A stretch of DNA of 64,000 nt from Deltaproteobacteria bacterium (GTDB lineage: Bacteria > Myxococcota_A > UBA796 > CAJQPC01), in assembly GCA_016717595.1 (NCBI GenBank), contig JADKFE010000018.1, forward strand, positions 62,001 through 126,000. The letters are read 5' to 3'. The stretch's first letter is position 1, and each line of letters opens with the position of its first letter. The position numbers were made by a program, and so were the translations under genes. Below are positions 16,531-24,879 of the stretch, piece by piece. The notes under the pieces are model-generated. The model was not told where the DNA came from. It was given only the letters and a program-made list of their open reading frames with translations, and made no database searches.

Positions 16531-17279
16531 TTAATCGAGCGGCGCGGCCTCCACCAGCGCGCCTTGGTCTTCGCCGAGCCACACCGGGGCGATCTGGGCG
16601 ACGGCGTCCTGCGCGATCTCCAAGGACATGAGGTCCAGGGGTGCCCCGCGGAGAGCAGGCCGGTGTACTGATCTTCACAGCGGAAGAGCACGAGGCCCTC
16701 GCGGCTCACGAGCGCGAGGCCGAGCTCAACCCGAACGGCGTAGGGCTCTTCAGTCCAGTCCACGACGACGGGCAGGCCGTCCTGAAACACGAGCTCACCG
16801 ATGAGGTGAGACGAGGTGAGGGGCTGGGCCTCGATGGAGCGCACCCAGACGAAGAGCGCCGCGTCGCCGCCGACCTGGGCCGCGGCCTCGGCCAAGGCGT
16901 CGTCAAGGCCGGCCTCATCAGTGAGGGCGCGCTCGACCCGCTGGCGGGCGGTGGGGGGCATGGCGCCGTCGCGCAGGTGGCCTCGCCAGCCCTCGGGGAG
17001 CGCGGCGTAAAACGCCCCGGCGAGGTCGTGGTGCAGGGCGTCGGGCAAGGCCTTGAGCTCGGCGGCGCGCTGCAGACGACCGGCGGAGAACTCCGCGGAG
17101 AGCGGCGCCGAGAGCATGTCGGTCATCGTCGGCGCGGGCGTCGGCGCGAGCACCATCGCCGGGATCACTCGAACCTCACCGAGCACAACCTCGGGGTGAA
17201 CGTCCCAAGGAGTGCGGTCGGCGTGGGGGTGATGGCTCGCGCAGCCAGGCGCGAAGAGAGCGAGCAGAGAGAAGGTCAC
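16531..17279 (-). pseudogene. Secreted protein of unknown function with single-base frameshift
   Basis: From the GTG at 17279 a hydrophobic leader ending in APGCAS is followed by about 200 residues of normal composition (for example ALFVWVRSIEAQPL, FQDGLPVVVDWTEEPYAV). After YTGLLSAGHPW the frame turns into Arg/Pro/Ser-rich out-of-frame sequence. One additional base in the C run at 16644-16647 or the G run at 16638-16641 restores a sensible ending (LDLMSLEIAQDAV, then VWLGEDQGAL) that stops with TAA at 16531-16533, just before mnmG. I favour an assembly deletion over a true pseudogene. Without correction the frame would read on to 16491, inside mnmG. The start is uncertain: the GTG gives a leader with little positive charge. 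Confidence 0.6.
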
Positions 17280-17403
17280 AGGGCGCAGGCCTCCCCTCGG
17301 GCTGGACCGCAGGATCCTCAGGAGGTTCCCAAGAATCGTCGGTGAGGGTGATCGTGCTCATCACGATAGCCCAAGGACGCCCGGAGTTGGGGTGAACTCC
17401 GCG

Positions 17404-18240
17404 TCAGGCGCGAAGCTCATCGGCGATGGCCTCGATGCGCCGCGCCGGGCGCCCGAGCACCTGGCCCAAGGTCGGGTCCACCACGGCCTCGCCGCCGAAG
17501 CGGATCACGAGCTGCAGCGCCGTCGTCACCGCCACCTGGTCCCAAGGCATTCCTTGGCCACGAAGGGTGGTGATCCAGCGCGGCAAGCTCTGGGGCGTGT
17601 GGCGGATCTTCCGGCCCAACACCCCGCTCAGCCGGGCGGCGACCTCGGCGAAGCTGAGCGCCTCGGGGCCGGTGAGGGTCCACACCTGCTCCCCCTGAGG
17701 CGGCGACATCAGCGCGGCGGCGGCGGCCTCGCCGAGATCCCGGGTGTCTACCCAAGCGACCTTTCCGTCCCCCGTCGGCGCGGTGAGCGCTCCGGCGTCG
17801 AGGCCCGGGCGGTAGAGGCCGAGGAGGTTCTGCGAGAAGAAGCCCGCGCGCAGAAACGTGCGAGAGAGCGGGCCGGCGCGGAGCTTGGCCTCCAAACGTG
17901 CGTGGGGCAAGAAGTCGTGGCGCTCGGCGGCGGGCACGCTCAGCAGCGCGACGTGCTCGACCCCGGCCTCGACCGCCGCGTCGATCAGCGGGAACATGCC
18001 CTCCTCAACCTTCGAGAGCTCCGGCGGACGCACCAAGAGCAGGCCCGTGACGCCCTCAAGCGCTGGGGCGAAGGTGGTCGGGTCGCCCAGGTCGAGGCGC
18101 ATGACCTGGGCCCCCTCCCGCGCCATCGAGGCGAGCCGCGCCGGGTCTCGGGCGGTCACACGCACCGTCGCGCCACGGCGCAGCAGCGTCTCGGCGGTGG
18201 GTCGCCCAACATTTCCTGTGGCGCCGATGACGAGGAGCAT
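17404..18240 (-). CDS. NmrA-like NAD(P)-binding oxidoreductase
   Basis: 278 residues; the ATG at 18240 has GGAGG directly upstream. The N-terminal Rossmann motif is MLLVIGATGNVGRPTAETL, followed by VRVTARDPARL. The fold and length match atypical short-chain dehydrogenases of the NmrA/QOR2/SDR_a5 type, including a middle strand VEHVALLSVPAAE and the C-terminal VWTLTGPEALSFAEVAARL typical of this group. The catalytic YxxxK is not visible, as is common in NmrA-like proteins, which may sense NAD(P) redox state or reduce quinone-like substrates. It is transcribed away from the secreted protein gene at 18388. Confidence 0.85.
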   Translation of the reverse strand: MLLVIGATGNVGRPTAETLLRRGATVRVTARDPARLASMAREGAQVMRLDLGDPTTFAPALEGVTGLLLVRPPELSKVEEGMFPLIDAAVEAGVEHVALLSVPAAERHDFLPHARLEAKLRAGPLSRTFLRAGFFSQNLLGLYRPGLDAGALTAPTGDGKVAWVDTRDLGEAAAAALMSPPQGEQVWTLTGPEALSFAEVAARLSGVLGRKIRHTPQSLPRWITTLRGQGMPWDQVAVTTALQLVIRFGGEAVVDPTLGQVLGRPARRIEAIADELRA

Positions 18241-18339
18241 GAGCCTCCAAAGACGCCCGGGTGACCGCGTAGGCTCGCATCTCTCTGTTGTTCTGTCAAG
18301 AGCTGGATCCCGGAAGTCTCGGCCCAGGTCGCCACCCTA

Positions 18340-18364
18340 CGTCGTTTTTACAATCGGAACGACG
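18340..18364. promoter_or_regulatory. Inverted repeat between divergent genes
   Basis: CGTCGTT (18340-18346) and AACGACG (18358-18364) are perfect inverted repeats with an 11-nt AT-rich spacer. They sit between the NmrA-like gene and the gene starting at 18388, close to the latter. This is a good geometry for an operator controlling one or both genes. Confidence 0.4.
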
Positions 18365-18387
18365 CTCGGGTCTGTTAGTCTCCAAGG

Positions 18388-19440
18388 ATGCCTCTGCTCC
18401 CCAGGAAGCACCTCCTTGGTCAAGCAGCGTTGGCGCTGGCGCTCGCGCCAGGGCTGCTCTCCTTCGACCTCGCGCCCACCGCGCCTCCGGCCCTCCCGCC
18501 GGGGCCGCCTCCCGAACGTCACTCGTTGGCGTCGTTTGAGCTGGTGGACGACGGCCTCAGCGTCGAAGACTGCCTCGGCGTAGGCCCCTGTGAAGATGCC
18601 CGCACGGTGCTCCTGGACCTGCGCTCCTTCGACATGCCGTGGGGCGGCGGCGCTGAGCTCATCACGTATGACTACGCCGAGGTCACCCGGGCGCTCACCA
18701 AGGCCGAGCTTCTGGACGAGGGTGAGCTGTCTTTGGCCGTGCGCCTCATCTTGAGTGAGGTCGGCGCGGATCGGCTGTTGGTGAACCGCTTCGGGGTGCT
18801 GGAGGCCATCGGCATCCTCTACACCGTCGACAACCGCCTCGACCCCTTGGCCTACAACCCCGAAGATCGTGAGAACGCCCCGCTGTACCCCGGCTGCGGC
18901 CCCGGCGGCGGCTTCGCGTCCTGCGCCAACGCCCAGCAGTACCTCGGCATGGACACCTGGCGCGCGCTCAACCCCAGCGTTCGGTACAACGAGGCCCTGC
19001 TCGTTCAGGCCACGGATCTCGCCGTGCTCGCCTGGGTGGTGCAGCAGCGGGGGCTGATCGAAGACTTCACTGAAGGCGCCACGAGCTACGTTCACCGCTG
19101 CGGTGATCTTGGCTATGGCCTGCCCACCTGGTCTTGCGACGGGCACATGGGCGCTCGGGCCCGCGACGTCAAGGGCGCGAACCCGTTCACCGGCCCCTTG
19201 GTGTTTAAGGCGCCCGCGGGCTGGTCCATTCGCCGTGGGCTGTATGAGCTGCACGAGAGCCGCCACGTCGATTTTGACCCCCGCTGGGACGATCTCGACC
19301 ACGCGCCTTGGGACACCCTCGGCTATGGTCCCGGCGACAGCCTGCGCCGTGAGGCCGGAGACGGCGTCGTAGACCTGGGCGACGAGGTCGAGGCCGCCCT
19401 CGATCCCGACGTCGTTCGTGCGCTCCGTGGGATGCGCTGA
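18388..19440 (+). CDS. Secreted protein, possible cell-wall-hydrolase-like fold
   Basis: 350 residues. The N-terminus has a signal peptide-like segment (LLGQAALALALAPGLLSF) and then a Pro-rich stretch to about residue 46. The region LSLAVRLILSEVGADRLLVNR followed by YTVDNRL loosely recalls the start of SleB-type cell-wall hydrolases, and EGATSYVHRCG could correspond to the later conserved block. Several Cys and Gly clusters (YPGCGPGGGFASCANAQQYL) suggest disulfides. The hydrolase idea is weak; otherwise this is an unknown secreted protein. It stands alone, with an inverted repeat upstream and no clear ribosome site beyond AAGG. Confidence 0.6.
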   Translation: MPLLPRKHLLGQAALALALAPGLLSFDLAPTAPPALPPGPPPERHSLASFELVDDGLSVEDCLGVGPCEDARTVLLDLRSFDMPWGGGAELITYDYAEVTRALTKAELLDEGELSLAVRLILSEVGADRLLVNRFGVLEAIGILYTVDNRLDPLAYNPEDRENAPLYPGCGPGGGFASCANAQQYLGMDTWRALNPSVRYNEALLVQATDLAVLAWVVQQRGLIEDFTEGATSYVHRCGDLGYGLPTWSCDGHMGARARDVKGANPFTGPLVFKAPAGWSIRRGLYELHESRHVDFDPRWDDLDHAPWDTLGYGPGDSLRREAGDGVVDLGDEVEAALDPDVVRALRGMR

Positions 19441-19525
19441 GGCCTTCACCACGCCCTGACGTGCGCGCGTAGCGAGCCTCACCCGCCGGGTGTATCTTGT
19501 GCGCCACGACCCCCCTGGAGGCCCC

Positions 19526-20359
19526 ATGAGCCGACGCGCCCTCACCTTTGTGCTGCTCACCCTCGCCGCTTGTGGTGACAAAGACGAGCCCACCCCCACC
19601 GAGGACAGCGGCGAGGTCGAAGGGGACGCCGACGCTGACACCGACAGCGACTCGGACACCGACACCGAGGTGGACATCCCCGCCGACGCCACGATGACCG
19701 GCAAGGTCGTGGATGAGTCGGGCAAAGCCATCGAAGGCGCCCGGGTGTCGATGTGTAAGACGCTGTGCCGCACGTCCTTCACCGACGCTGGCGGCCTGTA
19801 CAGCTTCCCCGCCCTTGAGGGCTTCACCCACAGCTTCGAGATCGTCATCAGCTCTGGCGGCTGGGCCACGCCGCTGGCGCCGGTCACCCTGGTCGCCGCC
19901 CAAGAGAACGTGCTCGACGCCGTCGGCGTGAAGTTCAGCGAGTCGCAGGCGATGCCCTCGTCGCCCAAAGAGGTCGAGGTGGTCGAGGGCCTGCACATCA
20001 CCGTCGGCCTCGACCAGCTCAAGCTGCCCTTCGGCGCTGACGGCTCGATGGTCTCCGGCGTTCGTGTCGCCGCGTCGGATCAGGTGCCTGTGGAGCTTCC
20101 CGGCGAGGTGATTCAGATGTGGTACCTCGGGCCCTTCGATGGCCACGCCGAGGCCCACTTGCCGTTCCGCATGGACAACCTCTGGGGCCTCAGCGCCGGG
20201 GAGACCTTGGAGGTCTGGGCCGCGGACTACACCTTGGCGGCTTGGGTGAGCGCGGGCACGGTCACCGTGTCGAGCGACGGGCTCACCTTAGAGAGCGACG
20301 GCGAGGGCATCCCCGTGCTCTCCACCCTCGTGCTCTTGCGCGCGACCTCCGGCGGCTGA
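19526..20359 (+). CDS. Lipoprotein with carboxypeptidase-regulatory-like domain
   Basis: 277 residues from the ATG at 19526, preceded by TGGAGG. The signal peptide ends in the lipobox LAAC, followed by GDKDEPT and a long Asp/Ser/Thr/Glu linker to about residue 55. Residues about 58-135 (GKVVDESGKAIEGARVSM; AGGLYSFPALEG) match a carboxypeptidase regulatory-like beta-sandwich, common in surface proteins. The rest is beta-rich with no enzyme motif. A TATCTT -10-like hexamer lies at 19494-19499. The likely role is a cell-surface structural or binding lipoprotein. Confidence 0.75.
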   Translation: MSRRALTFVLLTLAACGDKDEPTPTEDSGEVEGDADADTDSDSDTDTEVDIPADATMTGKVVDESGKAIEGARVSMCKTLCRTSFTDAGGLYSFPALEGFTHSFEIVISSGGWATPLAPVTLVAAQENVLDAVGVKFSESQAMPSSPKEVEVVEGLHITVGLDQLKLPFGADGSMVSGVRVAASDQVPVELPGEVIQMWYLGPFDGHAEAHLPFRMDNLWGLSAGETLEVWAADYTLAAWVSAGTVTVSSDGLTLESDGEGIPVLSTLVLLRATSGG

Positions 20360-20380
20360 GGCCTTCGCGCCCCGGCCGGC

Positions 20381-21196
20381 TCAGCGGCGTAGGCTGCGCA
20401 TCCAGCCGCGCACCGTGGCGGCGTCGGACGCCCCCGGCACCAGGCGCAGATAGCTCTCGAAGGCCTCCAGCGCCTCCTCCGGGCGCTCTAACTGCACGAG
20501 CAGCACGCCACGATCGCGGTGCTCGTCCACCTGCTCCGGGGCCAAGGCGAGGATGCGGTCGACGGCGGCCAAGGTGCGCGCGGTGTCGCCGCGCCGGGCC
20601 CAGCTCCCCTTGAGGTTGTGGTTCATGCGGGTGAGCGTGAGGCGAGGGGAGAGCGGCCCCAAGAGCTGCTCCATCACCTCGGGGCTCACGCCGCGCCCGG
20701 CCATGCCGATGGTGAGCCTCGCGCGCAGATCGTCTTGGCGTAGGATCGCCCCGGCGTGAAAGGGATCCACATAAAACCGCGGCTCCCCTTCGCGGGGGCT
20801 CACCAAAAAGTGCCCGGGGAAGCCGATGGGGTCGAGGTGCAGGCCCACCCGGGCGGCGACCTCGATGGTGACGATGCTCAGCAGGATCGGCAGGCCGCGG
20901 CGACGCTGAATCACCTCGTCGATGCGGCTGTTCACGGGGTCGTCGTAGCCGTCTTCGTCGCCGCGTAGGCCCAGCTCTTGAAACAGCCGCAGGTTGAGGC
21001 GGGCGAGGCGCACGGGGAGCGGCTCATCCGCCCGGCCTTGTAGGCCCTTCGCCCAACCATCAAACGTCGTGCGGACGTGATCACGGCAGTCCGAGCCGGT
21101 CTCGTCCCAAGCGATGAGCGCGGCCCCATCCCCGAGGGGCGGATGATCCCCATACACCCGCGTGAGCTGGGTGAGCCGCATCAGCGCATCAGTCAC
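20381..21196 (-). CDS. SirB1 family protein (transglutaminase-like plus TPR)
   Basis: 271 residues from a GTG at 21196 with AGGAG at good spacing. The first 180 residues match the SirB1/transglutaminase-like domain: NLRLFQELGLRGDEDGYDDP, the conserved RRGLPILLSIVTIEVA, GFPGHFLV and FYVDPFHAG. The C-terminus holds one or two TPR-like helical pairs (LAPEQVDEHRDRGVLLVQL; PEEALEAFESYLRLVPG). The family is widespread and usually has no assigned reaction. The transglutaminase Cys is not obvious, so it is probably non-catalytic. It is divergent from the MopE lipoprotein at 21305. Confidence 0.85.
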   Translation of the reverse strand: MTDALMRLTQLTRVYGDHPPLGDGAALIAWDETGSDCRDHVRTTFDGWAKGLQGRADEPLPVRLARLNLRLFQELGLRGDEDGYDDPVNSRIDEVIQRRRGLPILLSIVTIEVAARVGLHLDPIGFPGHFLVSPREGEPRFYVDPFHAGAILRQDDLRARLTIGMAGRGVSPEVMEQLLGPLSPRLTLTRMNHNLKGSWARRGDTARTLAAVDRILALAPEQVDEHRDRGVLLVQLERPEEALEAFESYLRLVPGASDAATVRGWMRSLRR

Positions 21197-21237
21197 GGGG
21201 GCTCCTGGCGAAATCTGCGACCACGCGAACGAGGCGC

Positions 21238-21267
21238 TTCACATCGTGGGGTTTTTTGCCCTATACT
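21238..21267 (+). promoter_or_regulatory. Sigma-70-like promoter of the MopE lipoprotein at 21305
   Basis: TTCACA (21238-21243) and TATACT (21262-21267) are separated by 18 bp. A transcript would have a leader of about 30 nt containing AGGAG before the ATG at 21305. Confidence 0.5.
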
Positions 21268-21304
21268 CTGCGATCGACCCCCGCGCGAGCCCAGGAGCCT
21301 GCCC

Positions 21305-22408
21305 ATGTCCGCACCCGCCGCCCCCCTCTCCCTTCGTGCGCTGCTCCCGCTCCTCCCGGCGTTGGCGCTGTTTGGCTGCCGCCAAGACATCGGCCTCGCC
21401 CAGGCCGCGCGCTGCGACGGCATCCAGCAGTCCGGTGAGGACTGGGTAGACCAGGCCTTCGATCGGGACGGCGACGGCTTCTACGACGGCAGCAACGCCG
21501 ACTGCATCAACGCCTACCCCGCGGACAAGCTCGACTGTGAAGACACCATCGCCGCGGTGAACCCCACGGCCACGGAGATCGCCTGCAACGAGCTCGACGA
21601 CGACTGTGACCCGGCCACCCTCGACGCGTCCGACGACGACGGTGACGGCTTCTTGGCCTGCGAAGACTGCGACGACAACGACCCGCTCGTGAACCCCCAG
21701 GTCGCCGAGACCCAGTGCAACTTCATCAACGATGACTGTGACGACAACACCGCTGATGGCTACGACGCCGACGGGGACGGCTTCGACTCCTGCACCGACT
21801 GCGACGACACCCGGCCCTACATCAGCCCTGATTCCTCCGAGGTCTTCTGCAACAGCCTCGACGATGACTGCAACCCCAGCACCTTCGACTTTGAGGACCG
21901 TGACAACGACGGCTCAGGCTCCTGCGACGACTGCAACGACGGCGACGCGACGATCTCGCCGCTCCTCGCTGAAGACTGCGACACCCCTGAGGACGACAAC
22001 TGCGACGGCCAAGCCAACGAGGACTGCGCGATAGATTGGTCCGGTCAGTACACCTTAGACAGGGCGGTCTCCAAATACTGCGCCTTCGGCCTGATCAACT
22101 TCTCGTTCGGCGTGATGGAGATCTCCTCGGCGGGCACGTCGCTGAGCGCGTTTAGTTACCCCTACACCACGCCGCCGGGCACCTTAGGCGGCAGCGTTGA
22201 CGCCGACGGGAACTTCTCGGCGACGGTGACCTACAAGGGCGGTTGCACCGAGGTCTACACCCTCACCGGCGTGTTCACCTCCGAGACCACCTTCACGGCC
22301 ACCTTCTCGGCCGCCTACACCGGGTCCTATCCCAACTGCGGCTTCGGCGCGGATGACTGCTCCAAAGGCAGCCCCCACACCTGGATCATCAACGGCACCC
22401 GCAAATAG
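21305..22408 (+). CDS. Lipoprotein with MopE-type metal-binding repeats
   Basis: 367 residues from the ATG at 21305 behind AGGAG. The signal peptide ends in the lipobox LFGC. Residues about 50-240 carry four or more diverged MopE units (LDCEDTIAAVNPTATEIACN, CNSLDDDCNPSTFD, DCDTPEDDNCDGQANEDC). The final 125 residues are a beta-rich domain (SGQYTLDRAVSKYCAFG; WIINGTRK at the end) that I do not recognise. The likely role is extracellular metal or ligand binding. It converges on the unknown-family gene at 22417 with an 8-bp gap. Confidence 0.8.
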   Translation: MSAPAAPLSLRALLPLLPALALFGCRQDIGLAQAARCDGIQQSGEDWVDQAFDRDGDGFYDGSNADCINAYPADKLDCEDTIAAVNPTATEIACNELDDDCDPATLDASDDDGDGFLACEDCDDNDPLVNPQVAETQCNFINDDCDDNTADGYDADGDGFDSCTDCDDTRPYISPDSSEVFCNSLDDDCNPSTFDFEDRDNDGSGSCDDCNDGDATISPLLAEDCDTPEDDNCDGQANEDCAIDWSGQYTLDRAVSKYCAFGLINFSFGVMEISSAGTSLSAFSYPYTTPPGTLGGSVDADGNFSATVTYKGGCTEVYTLTGVFTSETTFTATFSAAYTGSYPNCGFGADDCSKGSPHTWIINGTRK

Positions 22409-22416
22409 GCCGTCGT

Positions 22417-23127
22417 TTAGTGACGCGGTGGCCTCGGGCGGTCCGGGCGCGGCGCTTGCTCCGAAGCAGGCGTCACAGTCGGATTGACTGGGCTTGGCGC
22501 GACCGGCCGAGCGCCCGGCGGGTTCAACAGCGCCTCGACCTCGGCGCGGCGGCTCAGGGGCAAGACCGCGCCGCCCACGGCGAAGGCGCTCATGCCGTCG
22601 ATGGCCTTGGCCATTGACGCCCAGGCGTCCTCAAAAGGCCCCTCTTGGCGGCCCAGGGGCGTCGGCGGCCTCAAAAAGACGATGAACCGCGCATCAGCGG
22701 GGTGCGTGGCGTAGAGGTTCTCCCCCTTGAAGCGGTGGAAGATCGGCGACTCGGACATGCCCGAGGCCTCATACTCCAGGGTGATGGCGAACATCGACAA
22801 GCTCTCCGACTCATAGAGCTCCAACGCCGCGCCCACCGCGGGCGCCTCACCCTCGGCCACGATCACCTCCTCGACGACCACCCGCGCCACGGGCAGGCCA
22901 TAGGTGGACTCCACCCGTTTGCCGGCCTCCGTCTTGAGCGAGTACGGCACGCTGACGGTCCGGGTGGGCGGCGTGTCCAGGCGCACGACCAGCACCCAGG
23001 CCCCATAAAGGCGGAGCTCCTCCAGGCTGACCTCTTGATGAAAGACTTGGGACAAACGAGCCTCGGATGGCGTGAGCGCCACGGTGAGAACGAGGAGCAG
23101 GGCGGCGAAGGAGGAGCGGGTGAGCAT
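22417..23127 (-). CDS. Secreted protein, unknown family, copy A
   Basis: 236 residues from the ATG at 23127, chosen because it opens a signal peptide (SFAALLLVLTVAL, cleavage near SEA). The mature part contains HQEVSLEELRLYGAWVLVVR, RLDTPPTRTVSVPYSL and FIVFLRPPTPLG. The C-terminal 40 residues are Pro-rich. It is clearly paralogous to the gene at 23245-23975 (same blocks in the same order) and follows it by 117 bp on the same strand. I know no family name. Function is unknown; it is probably periplasmic or secreted. Confidence 0.75.
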   Translation of the reverse strand: MLTRSSFAALLLVLTVALTPSEARLSQVFHQEVSLEELRLYGAWVLVVRLDTPPTRTVSVPYSLKTEAGKRVESTYGLPVARVVVEEVIVAEGEAPAVGAALELYESESLSMFAITLEYEASGMSESPIFHRFKGENLYATHPADARFIVFLRPPTPLGRQEGPFEDAWASMAKAIDGMSAFAVGGAVLPLSRRAEVEALLNPPGARPVAPSPVNPTVTPASEQAPRPDRPRPPRH

Positions 23128-23244
23128 AGGGGGAGTGTGGCTTAGGTGGATCGTCTTTGCAACACCAAAAAAGGCCTGAAGGCGCGACTGCACAGGCTTG
23201 GGAGACGGAGTCAGCGGGGCTCGTCTGTCTGTGATCGCCTGCGC

Positions 23245-23975
23245 TCAGGGGACTTTACGCCATGAACCCGAGAGGGCGCTTGGGCTTGGTCGCGCGGAAT
23301 TTGGATTTAACGGGGCACGAGTGGCGGCACCGGCACCGGCGGCACCCGGCACAGACCTCACCCTCGCCGGGGGCAACATCGCCAGCACCTCGTCCCGGCG
23401 GCTCGCGGGCAGGGCCGCGCCGCGCGTCATGAAGGCGCTCATGCCTTGGGTGGCCCGGCCCATCGACGCCCAGGCCGACTCGTAGGGGCCGGGCGGGGGC
23501 TCATGGCCGCGGGTGGACGCACAAAGACGATGAACCTGGCGTCGGCGGGCTGGGGAGCGAAGAGGTTCTCACCCTCAAACTGCTGGAAGATGGGCGACTT
23601 TGTGGAGCCGGTGGCCTCGTACCGCAGGGTCAGCTCAAACATCGTCAGGGTCTCTGGCGTGAAGATCTCTAGGGCCGCGCCCACGGCGGGGGGCTCGTTT
23701 TCGGCGCGGAGCACCTCCTCGATGATCACCCGCACCACCGGCAGAGCGTAGGTGGACTCTATGGGGGCGCCGTCTCGGCTGGTGAGCGAGTAGGGCACGG
23801 TGACCACCCGGGTGGGCGGCGTGTCGAGGCGCACCACCAGCGCCCAGCTCGTCTGGTTCACGAGCTCCAAGAGGCTCACGTCCTGATGATAGACCTTGGA
23901 CAAATGAGCCTCCGAGGGCATGAGCGCCGCGAGGGTGAGGACGAGCAGAGCGGCGAGGGGGCGGAGGCGTCTCAT
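23245..23975 (-). pseudogene. Secreted protein, unknown family, copy B, with single-base frameshift
   Basis: It starts with an ATG at 23975 that overlaps the stop of the lipoprotein upstream (ATGA). The signal peptide (LRPLAALLVLTLAAL) and the blocks HQDVSLLELVNQTSWALVVR, RLDTPPTRVVTVPYSL and FIVFVRPP parallel copy A. After VRPP the frame is lost. Adding one G to the run at 23511-23513 (a C on the coding strand) joins it to RGHEPPPGPYESAWASMGRA and TQGMSAFMTRGAALPASRR, matching the C-terminus of copy A, with a stop at 23245. An assembly deletion is the likelier cause. The uncorrected frame ends at 23439. Confidence 0.7.
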
Positions 23976-24838
23976 TCGCAGCCCTGCCCGGGGAAGCTCA
24001 GGCAGGTTGGCGACAGCGGAGTTTGTACCCTGAACATCGCCCGGTCCTCGTTGGTGATCAGCAGGCTCTCACCGTCCCAGGCCACGGACTCACACTGCTC
24101 CAGCGCACTCTGGTCCAGGGGAATCTCTTTGAGCGGTCGCGAGAGCCAATCTTGACCGTCCTCGGGGCGGCCGAACAGCAGCAGGGCGTGGTAACTCAGC
24201 ACCGCCAAGGTCTCGCCGTCGGGGGAGAGGTCGGCGGCGGTCACCATGCCGCCGTAGCGGTTGGGGTTCCCGCCGATCACACGCTCGGAGATGCGGGTGA
24301 GGGTGACCTCGGCGCCGCCCAGCGGGTCGGGGATGGCGTAGAGGGTGGTCGAGAGATCGCCGCTGCGGTGTTTGGTGAGCAGGTACAGGCGCTCGCCGTC
24401 GGCGAAGAGCGCCTCGGCGTCGAAGTCCAAGAGGTCGGGGTCGCGGTCGGGGTAACGAATCGGCACACGACGGCTGGCCACAGCGGGGCCCTCTAGGCTG
24501 GGCTCGGCGTCAAGGACGTAGAGGGCGAGGTCGTCGCGGCTGTTGAGGTTGTCGCCGATGTCGCCGATCCAGATTCGCCCGGCGCCATCCAGGGTGAGGT
24601 CCTCCCAATCGACGTTCTCGGCGCCTTCAACGGGCAGCTCGACGACCAGGGCGCCCTGGGGGTCAACGGCGAAGATCCGCGCCGAGTCGCCGGAGTCGTT
24701 GTGGGTCCAGAACAGGCCGGCGTGCGCGCGGCTCTTGATCAGGCCCGAGGGCTCCACGACGGCACGATCGAGCTTGGCGAAGGCCCCGGCGGGCAGCCGC
24801 GCGCAGCCAAGGACGGTGAGCAGCAGGACGATGGGCAT
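23972..24838 (-). CDS. Lipoprotein with beta-propeller-like repeats
   Basis: 288 residues from the ATG at 24838. The signal peptide ends in the lipobox VLGC. The body has strand-rich repeats resembling a propeller: GLFWTHNDSGDSARIFAVDP, IWIGDIGDNLNSRDDLALYV, DAEALFADGERLYLLTKHRS, AADLSPDGETLAVLSYHAL. Many bacteria have such phytase-like or NHL-like secreted proteins of unknown ligand. The ATG lies 6 nt after a TATAAA hexamer and has no ribosome site near it, so the mRNA may be leaderless. The 3' end overlaps copy B of the unknown-family pair, so the three genes form one operon. Confidence 0.75.
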   Translation of the reverse strand: MPIVLLLTVLGCARLPAGAFAKLDRAVVEPSGLIKSRAHAGLFWTHNDSGDSARIFAVDPQGALVVELPVEGAENVDWEDLTLDGAGRIWIGDIGDNLNSRDDLALYVLDAEPSLEGPAVASRRVPIRYPDRDPDLLDFDAEALFADGERLYLLTKHRSGDLSTTLYAIPDPLGGAEVTLTRISERVIGGNPNRYGGMVTAADLSPDGETLAVLSYHALLLFGRPEDGQDWLSRPLKEIPLDQSALEQCESVAWDGESLLITNEDRAMFRVQTPLSPTCLSFPGQGCE

Positions 24839-24844
24839 AGTTGT

Positions 24845-24852
24845 TTTATACT
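24845..24852. promoter_or_regulatory. Overlapping divergent -10 elements
   Basis: On the + strand TATACT (24847-24852) precedes the gene at 24880. On the - strand TATAAA (24850 down to 24845) precedes the gene at 24838. The two hexamers share four base pairs, so the two promoters should exclude each other. No good -35 element is seen for either. Confidence 0.45.
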
Positions 24853-24879
24853 CCGCTTGAACCTCTCCCCGGAAGCAGG

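Noticed and set aside
17280..17364. Short upstream frame beginning STITLTDDSWEPPEDP before the frameshifted secreted protein
   Set aside because: It could be the true N-terminus joined by another missing base, but the peptide is no signal sequence and the GTG at 17279 already gives a leader. The evidence is insufficient.
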